Part shown: positions 63,625 through 64,000 of the stretch, piece after piece
How the letters are laid out: each line of letters begins with the position of its first letter
Position numbering within the stretch: position 1 is the first letter of the stretch
Origin: Moringa oleifera
Taxonomy: Eukaryota; Streptophyta; Magnoliopsida; Brassicales; Moringaceae
DNA: 64,000 nucleotides
Direction of reading: 5' to 3'
Assembly: GCA_021397835.1 (NCBI GenBank)
Contig: JAJFZO010000094.1
Span: forward strand, 3,760,501-3,824,500
Program-made: the position numbers and the translations under genes
The notes under the pieces: generated by a model
Databases searched by the model: none
What the model saw: the letters and a program-made list of their open reading frames with translations, nothing else
What the model was told of the DNA's origin: nothing

Positions 63625-64000
63625 TTGGATAATCTATCTCCAATAGCAATGTGCTAATTTATTTATGAATATAACAGTTAGTAAATTGATAAACCCTAGC
63701 AGCAGTAGAAGCGAGAACTATGGTGTGTGTAATAAAAAGGAGGGATTACAGTTTGCAATCATCAGTGGCAGAGAGAACAGCAAAGGGAAAACAGATGTAT
63801 ATAAGCCCAGGAGGACGGGTTCGTGTCCGAGTCTGCTTTCTGTCCATCAACGGTTTTCTATCCTTCGTTATTTGTTTTCTTTTTGATAAAATAAAAATAA
63901 TATTCTTTATATTTTTTATTCTTTATATTAAAATTTAGTGTATCAATTTTCTTAATTTTATATATGAAAATTTTATTTTGTTAGATTAAATTGTGTCTCT
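63625..64000. promoter_or_regulatory. Leader and promoter region of the valyl-tRNA synthetase gene
   Basis: Upstream of the minus-strand ATG at 63,624. AAACCCTA on the plus strand at 63,691-63,698 (AGGGTTT in the sense strand) is a telo-box, common near the start of plant translation-related genes. A TATA-like TTATATA (minus) lies at 63,798-63,804, with GGGCT just upstream, putting a start of transcription near 63,770. Beyond 63,880 the DNA is AT-rich. No other gene seen. Confidence 0.5.

Noticed and set aside
1..64000. CRISPR arrays, bacterial operons, rRNA or tRNA genes
   Set aside because: No regularly spaced direct repeats and no tRNA or rRNA signature was noticed; the window is plant nuclear DNA. 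A dedicated tRNA or snoRNA scan could not be run here.

Overview
The window is nuclear DNA from a flowering plant, most likely a eudicot. Genes are split by AT-rich introns with GT/AG borders, intergenic DNA is very AT-rich, and the gene families (GASA/snakin, GeBP/STKL, P-class PPR, MATE/DTX, GTD-binding/MYOB) are plant-type. An affinity to Malpighiales/Euphorbiaceae is only a weak impression.

Layout from left to right. (1) 1-1693, minus: 5' part of a myosin-binding (MYOB, GTD-binding family) membrane-anchor gene that runs off the left edge. (2) 4189-9418, minus, with a 5'UTR intron reaching ~11,160: a 12-exon, 462-aa gene of unknown function whose product is alanine/arginine-rich and helical; one intron carries a foldback element. 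(3) 12,212-12,679, minus: a three-exon GASA/snakin peptide gene. (4) 14,069-19,172, minus: a ten-exon, 588-aa TMEM214-like gene. (5) 19.4-28.2 kb: gene-poor AT-rich DNA. (6) 28,231-29,220, minus: a single-exon GeBP/STKL (DUF573) transcription factor. (7) 31,855-34,057, minus: a seven-exon, 469-aa MATE transporter. (8) 35,634-37,247, plus: a single-exon 537-aa PPR protein, divergent from the MATE gene. (9) 38,111-63,624, minus: a 27-exon organellar valyl-tRNA synthetase gene filling 25.5 kb.

The genes do not form a functional cluster. They are ordinary housekeeping, trafficking, transport and regulatory genes, as in a typical plant euchromatic region. The PPR protein and the valyl-tRNA synthetase are both probably organelle-targeted and lie tail to tail, but I see no sign of shared regulation.

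The most distinctive structure is the valyl-tRNA synthetase gene. At least five L1-like LINE remnants and one degenerate RTE-like LINE remnant lie in its introns, while all recognisable exons stay in frame. Other non-gene structure includes a ~290-bp inverted repeat in an intron of gene 2, three C-tract/A-tract blocks in two synthetase introns, a coding-like relic in the 5'UTR intron of gene 2, and several microsatellites. I found no RNA genes, no CRISPR array, and nothing that convincingly amounts to a new biological system.
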